Assembly: GCA_035291405.1 (NCBI GenBank)
Contig: DATDSD010000004.1
Span: 1-15,477, forward strand
DNA length: 15,477 nt
From: UBA12026 sp035291405
Lineage (GTDB): Bacteria > Patescibacteriota > Microgenomatia > UBA8517
Direction of reading: 5' to 3'
Shown: piece by piece, positions 12,714 to 15,477 of the stretch
How positions within the stretch are numbered: position 1 is the stretch's first letter
Layout: each line of letters begins with the position of its first letter
Translations under genes and position numbers: made by a program
The notes under the pieces: model-generated
What the model saw: the letters and a program-made list of their open reading frames with translations, nothing else
Databases searched by the model: none
What the model was told of the DNA's origin: nothing

Positions 12714-12926
12714 ATGGATACTAAAAATGTAGAAATTGATGGTGAGGTCAAGGAACTTTTGCCAAACACAATGTTTAGGGTGAGCTTGTCTGATGGAAGA
12801 TTAGTTCTGACTACTCTTAGAGGTAAAATGAGGAAAGCTTATATAAGGGTTTTTCCTGGAGATAGGGTAAGAGTTGAGATGACACCATACGATGATGCCA
12901 GAGGCAGAATAGTTTATAAATATTAA
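12714..12926 (+). CDS. infA: Translation initiation factor IF-1
   Basis: IF-1 (70 residues, normal) is an OB-fold protein that occupies the 30S A site during initiation. The sequence follows the family throughout: EIDGEVKELLPNTMFRV, GKMRKAYIRVFPGDRVRVEM and TPYDDARGRIVYKY. The start codon is 3 nt after the T-tract of the palindromic hairpin and has no SD; the hairpin would leave almost no room for a normal leader. A 22-nt AT-rich gap leads to rpmJ. Confidence 0.96.
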   Translation: MDTKNVEIDGEVKELLPNTMFRVSLSDGRLVLTTLRGKMRKAYIRVFPGDRVRVEMTPYDDARGRIVYKY

Positions 12927-12948
12927 ATTTAGAAAAAATTAGGTATAT

Positions 12949-13062
12949 ATGCAAGTATTAGCGTCAATTAAAAAAAGGTGTAAGGATTGTAAGCTTGTAA
13001 AAAGAGCTGGGGTTTTACGTCTTATATGTAAAAATCCTAGACATAAGGCAAGACAGGGTTAA
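12949..13062 (+). CDS. rpmJ: 50S ribosomal protein L36
   Basis: A 37-residue zinc-ribbon protein of the 50S subunit. The frame begins MQVLASIKKRCKDC and ends ICKNPRHKARQG. The zinc ligands are C11, C14, C27 and H32, the classical C+ form. It is between infA and rpsM as in most bacteria. No SD (AGGTATAT precedes the ATG). The stop is 5 nt before rpsM. Confidence 0.95.
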   Translation: MQVLASIKKRCKDCKLVKRAGVLRLICKNPRHKARQG

Positions 13063-13067
13063 ATTAT

Positions 13068-13469
13068 ATGGCAAGAATTTCAGGAATTGAATTAAACGAC
13101 AATTGGAAAGTAGATTATGCTCTGACTAGAATAAAGGGTATTGGATGGCCATTGGCTAAAAAAATACTATCTTCTCTTGATTTTGATTTTTCAAAAAGAA
13201 TTAAAGATATAAGTGCTAATGATTTAAGTAAAATTACCGCAAAAATTGATGAACATCCAACCGAAGGAGATTTGGCTAGAAAAGTAAAGGCAAATATTGG
13301 AAGGCTTCAGGCAATAGGATCATATCGCGGAATAAGACACTCAAAGGGTCTTCCAGTAAGGGGTCAAAGAACAAAAACTAATGCTAGGACCAAAAGAGGA
13401 AAGAGAAAAACTGTTGGAGCCTTTAAGAAAGAAATGTTGACAAAACAAACAGATACAAAAAAAGGATAA
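13068..13469 (+). CDS. rpsM: 30S ribosomal protein S13
   Basis: S13 (133 residues) lies in the 30S head, bridges to the 50S subunit and touches P-site tRNA through its basic tail. Motifs: MARISGIELNDNWKVDYALT, the helix-hairpin-helix segment RIKGIGWPLAKKIL, and SYRGIRHSKGLPVRGQRTKTNARTK. The tail is about 10-15 residues longer than in E. coli. No SD; rpsK follows after 6 nt. Confidence 0.96.
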   Translation: MARISGIELNDNWKVDYALTRIKGIGWPLAKKILSSLDFDFSKRIKDISANDLSKITAKIDEHPTEGDLARKVKANIGRLQAIGSYRGIRHSKGLPVRGQRTKTNARTKRGKRKTVGAFKKEMLTKQTDTKKG

Positions 13470-13475
13470 ATTAAT

Positions 13476-13850
13476 ATGGCAATCAAAAAAATAAACAAAG
13501 AAACAAGTGGACAAGCTAAGATTTATATCTCTGCATCATTTAACAACACATTAGTAAATATTTGTGATGAAAGGGGCGGAACAATTGCCTGGGGTTCATC
13601 TGGTGCCGCTGGATTTAAAGGAACAAGAAGATCAACACCATTTGCAGCTACAACAGCAGTTGAAAATGCTTTGAAAAAAGCAAAAGATAGTGGAATTTCT
13701 GAATTAGAAATATATGTGAAAGGACCTGGGCCTGGAAGGGATGCAGCGCTTCGTGCTGTTAAAGCATCAGGAATTAAAATTTCCTTGATTGCAGACGTAA
13801 CCCCTATTCCTCATAATGGACCAAGACCAAAAAAGAAAAGGAGAGTATAA
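13476..13850 (+). CDS. rpsK: 30S ribosomal protein S11
   Basis: S11 (124 residues, normal) forms the 30S platform near the E site. The chain is highly conserved: SASFNNTLVNICDERGG, GAAGFKGTRRSTPFAA, YVKGPGPGRDAALRA and the terminal TPIPHNGPRPKKKRRV. No SD (AAATTAAT before the ATG). A 15-nt gap separates it from rpsD. Confidence 0.97.
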   Translation: MAIKKINKETSGQAKIYISASFNNTLVNICDERGGTIAWGSSGAAGFKGTRRSTPFAATTAVENALKKAKDSGISELEIYVKGPGPGRDAALRAVKASGIKISLIADVTPIPHNGPRPKKKRRV

Positions 13851-13865
13851 GTTATCTTATTAACT

Positions 13866-14468
13866 ATGGCAAAATATAATGGACCTAAAGATAGATTAAG
13901 CAGAAGAGAAGGAGTTGACCTTTTTAATAAAGGTGCAAAATTAACTCGTTTAAATATTTTACCTGGGGTTCATGGACCTAAAGGCCAAACAAAAGCTCCA
14001 TCACAGTACGGTAGGCAACTTCGAGAAAAACAAAAAGTTAAAAGAATTTATGGTATTTTAGAAAAACAATTTAAGAAATATGTGGAAAAGGCTTTAAAAT
14101 CTAAAGGAAATACGGGAGAAGCCCTTTTGTTTTTATTAGAAAAAAGACTTGATAATGTAGTTTACAAATTAGGTTTTGCTACTACTCGACCAATGTCAAG
14201 GCAACTTGTTTCTCATAGACATGTTCTAGTGAATGGCAAAGTAGTTAATATTCCTTCATATCAGGTTAAGGCTGGGGATGTTATTTCTCTGTCCTCAAAA
14301 ATAATCGAAATGCCTTTGGTTAAGAAATTAATAAGTGATGATGAATATCAGGTACAAGGTTGGTTAGAGAGAAAGGTAAGCGTTGGTAAAATTGTTAGAG
14401 ATCCTGTTAGATCTGACATTGTTGAATTAGTCTCTGAACAAGATATAGTAGAATTTTACTCACGATAA
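13866..14468 (+). CDS. rpsD: 30S ribosomal protein S4, zinc-free form
   Basis: S4 (200 residues, normal) starts 16S assembly and, in E. coli and Bacillus, represses its own operon. The N-terminus is GPKDRLSRREG: the Cys pair of the zinc form (CRLC) is replaced by D9 and S12. QYGRQLREKQKVKRIYG and the S4 RNA-binding domain (RLDNVVYKLGFATTRPMSRQLVSHRHVLVNG) are clear. S14 and L36 keep their zinc ligands, so this genome mixes both forms. No SD; two hairpins follow its stop before rpoA. Confidence 0.96.
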   Translation: MAKYNGPKDRLSRREGVDLFNKGAKLTRLNILPGVHGPKGQTKAPSQYGRQLREKQKVKRIYGILEKQFKKYVEKALKSKGNTGEALLFLLEKRLDNVVYKLGFATTRPMSRQLVSHRHVLVNGKVVNIPSYQVKAGDVISLSSKIIEMPLVKKLISDDEYQVQGWLERKVSVGKIVRDPVRSDIVELVSEQDIVEFYSR

Positions 14469-14474
14469 TGAAAA

Positions 14475-14508
14475 TGAGGATCATATTGATCCTCAGCCAG
14501 TAAACTGG
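14475..14508 (+). repeat. Two tandem hairpins between rpsD and rpoA
   Basis: First hairpin: TGAGGATCA (14475-14483), loop TAT, TGATCCTCA (14487-14495), nine perfect pairs. Second: CCAG (14497-14500), loop TAAA, CTGG (14505-14508). Neither is followed by a long T-tract. The right arm of the first covers the rpoA -35 element, and the second fills the promoter spacer, so they could act as a DNA operator or as an mRNA 3' end structure for rpsD. Confidence 0.65.
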
Positions 14509-14514
14509 TAAAAT
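14486..14514 (+). promoter_or_regulatory. Extended -10 promoter for rpoA
   Basis: TTGATC at 14486-14491, a 17-nt spacer, then TAAAAT at 14509-14514 preceded by TGG (14506-14508), an extended -10. The start would be near 14521, giving a 25-nt leader before rpoA. Downstream of the -10, TTCACA and the distance to the SD match the rplC promoter. Confidence 0.65.
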
Positions 14515-14528
14515 TCACATTCGTGTTT

Positions 14529-14540
14529 TAAGGAGGTGAT
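14529..14540 (+). promoter_or_regulatory. Full-length Shine-Dalgarno of rpoA
   Basis: TAAGGAGGTGAT is the exact complement of the canonical 16S rRNA 3' end over 12 bases. The GGAGG core ends 9 nt before the rpoA ATG at 14546. Most other genes here have no SD at all, so rpoA translation initiation looks set apart. Confidence 0.9.
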
Positions 14541-14545
14541 ATTTT

Positions 14546-15454
14546 ATGTCGCAACCAATATTTGAAATATTAGAAGAAGAAAAACAAAAAAATTATAGTA
14601 AATTAATTATTACCCCCCTAGAACAGGGTTATGGTTTTACACTGGGTAATTCTTTAAGAAGAGTTTTATTAACTTCTCTTGCTGGAGCAGCTATTACTTC
14701 AGTTAAGATTGCTGGAGTTAAACATCAATTCTCAAGTCTTTCTGGTATGAAAGAAGATATTGTTGAATTTTGTCTTAATCTTAAGAAGGTAAGAGTGTCA
14801 TATGGCGGTGATAAACCAGTTAATGCATCATTAAAAGTTACAACAGCTGGTGAAGTAAAAGCATCAGATATTAAACTCCCTGCTGGAGTTGAAATTACAA
14901 ATCCTGACTTAGTTTTATCAGTATTAAATAAGGGCGCAAAACTTGATGCTGACTTGGTAATTGAATCTGGAGTTGGATATTTATCTGCAGACACAAGATC
15001 ATCAGAGGAGATTGGAATGATTCCACTGGATGCATCATTTTCGCCTATTGTAAGAGTCAATTACAAAATCGAAGAAACTCGTGTAGGTAGACTTACCAAT
15101 TACGACAAATTAACCCTAGAGGTCTGGACTGATGGAACAATTAATCCTAAAGATGCAGTAATTAAAGCATCTGAAGTTTTGGTTTCATACTTTAATCAAA
15201 TAGTGAATCCAATAGTTTTACCTAAACAGACAGTTGAAAAAGTTACCAATGACTTAGGACTTATAGGAAGACTTTCTGTCGAAGAGATAGGACTTCCAAC
15301 AAGGGTAGCTAATGCACTTGCAAAAGCAGGCTATGAAACAGTTGAAAGCTTGGTTAGTGCTGATAAGGGAGAATTAGTAAAGGTAAGAAACTTGGGAGAA
15401 AAATCATTAAAGATTATATCCGCTGCCTTAGGTGAGAAAGGAGTAAGTTTTTAA
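14546..15454 (+). CDS. rpoA: RNA polymerase alpha subunit
   Basis: Alpha (302 residues; E. coli 329) dimerises to start RNA polymerase assembly, and its C-terminal domain binds UP elements and activators. The N-terminal domain shows LEQGYGFTLGNSLRRVLLTSLAGAAITSVKI (25-55) and the DGTINPKDAVIKASEVL dimer helix. The C-terminal domain (about 243-302) keeps R253 and N256 in LPTRVANAL, equivalent to the DNA-contacting R265 and N268 of E. coli, plus RNLGEKSLKII. It has its own promoter and a perfect SD. Only 20 nt remain between its stop and the presumed rplQ start. Confidence 0.97.
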   Translation: MSQPIFEILEEEKQKNYSKLIITPLEQGYGFTLGNSLRRVLLTSLAGAAITSVKIAGVKHQFSSLSGMKEDIVEFCLNLKKVRVSYGGDKPVNASLKVTTAGEVKASDIKLPAGVEITNPDLVLSVLNKGAKLDADLVIESGVGYLSADTRSSEEIGMIPLDASFSPIVRVNYKIEETRVGRLTNYDKLTLEVWTDGTINPKDAVIKASEVLVSYFNQIVNPIVLPKQTVEKVTNDLGLIGRLSVEEIGLPTRVANALAKAGYETVESLVSADKGELVKVRNLGEKSLKIISAALGEKGVSF

Positions 15455-15474
15455 CGATCGTGTCGTTTAAACTT

Positions 15475-15477
15475 ATG
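15475..15477 (+). CDS. Possible start codon of rplQ (L17)
   Basis: The final three bases are ATG, 20 nt after the rpoA stop. L17 follows rpoA in nearly all bacteria, so this is probably its start. Nothing of the protein is visible, and the assignment is from gene order alone. Confidence 0.35.

Noticed and set aside
15449..15470. Hairpin AACGA/TCGTT around the rpoA stop as a terminator
   Set aside because: Only five pairs, no T-tract, and rplQ is expected to follow directly.
1..15477. CRISPR arrays, insertion sequences, rRNA genes
   Set aside because: No regularly spaced repeats, transposase-like frames or rRNA sequence seen in the window.

Overview
The window is a near-complete S10-spc-alpha ribosomal-protein supercluster from an AT-rich bacterium. 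The features point to the candidate phyla radiation (Patescibacteria), most likely the Microgenomates side. All of the cluster is on the + strand and tightly packed. rpmD (L30) is absent between rpsE and rplO, a CPR hallmark. L2 lacks the usual N-terminal segment, L15 has a rewritten middle segment, and L3 and L22 carry charged C-terminal tails. The taxonomic call is inference from these traits, not from a search.

Layout. Positions 1-241 hold the 3' end of rpsJ. The operon is then interrupted for about 1.45 kb. The interruption holds a DUF5343-family gene behind a promoter that predicts a leaderless mRNA, a class II (serine-like) tRNA with the tryptophan anticodon CCA starting 2 nt after that gene, and a bidirectional terminator. 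On the - strand a perfect-consensus promoter could make a roughly 58-nt RNA ending at the same terminator. A possible 54-codon - strand ORF and a regulated-looking leader complete the stretch. From 1696 the order is rplC-rplD-rplW-rplB-rpsS-rplV-rpsC-rplP-rpmC-rpsQ-rplN-rplX-rplE-rpsN-rpsH-rplF-rplR-rpsE-rplO-secY-adk-map-infA-rpmJ-rpsM-rpsK-rpsD-rpoA. The last three bases are probably the start codon of rplQ.

How the genes work together. The ribosomal proteins build both subunits. SecY is the membrane channel for nascent chains, Map trims initiator methionine, Adk balances adenylate pools, IF-1 acts in initiation and RpoA nucleates RNA polymerase. Many genes overlap by 1-17 nt, which suggests translational coupling. 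Most starts lack a Shine-Dalgarno (SD) sequence and sit behind an A/T-rich stretch. rplD, rpsC, rplN and rplO have clear SDs inside or at the end of the upstream gene, and rpoA has a 12-nt SD matching the full canonical 16S tail.

Most unusual content. (1) The tRNA body looks like tRNA-Ser (long variable arm, G73) but its anticodon reads UGG. (2) The predicted - strand small RNA is complementary to that tRNA's anticodon-stem 3' strand and variable arm over 23 contiguous positions, counting three G-U pairs. Together with the DUF5343 gene this could be an undescribed protein/tRNA/antisense-RNA module in a ribosomal operon. (3) The rplC leader can form mutually exclusive terminator and antiterminator hairpins and shares a 30-nt promoter-to-SD layout with rpoA.
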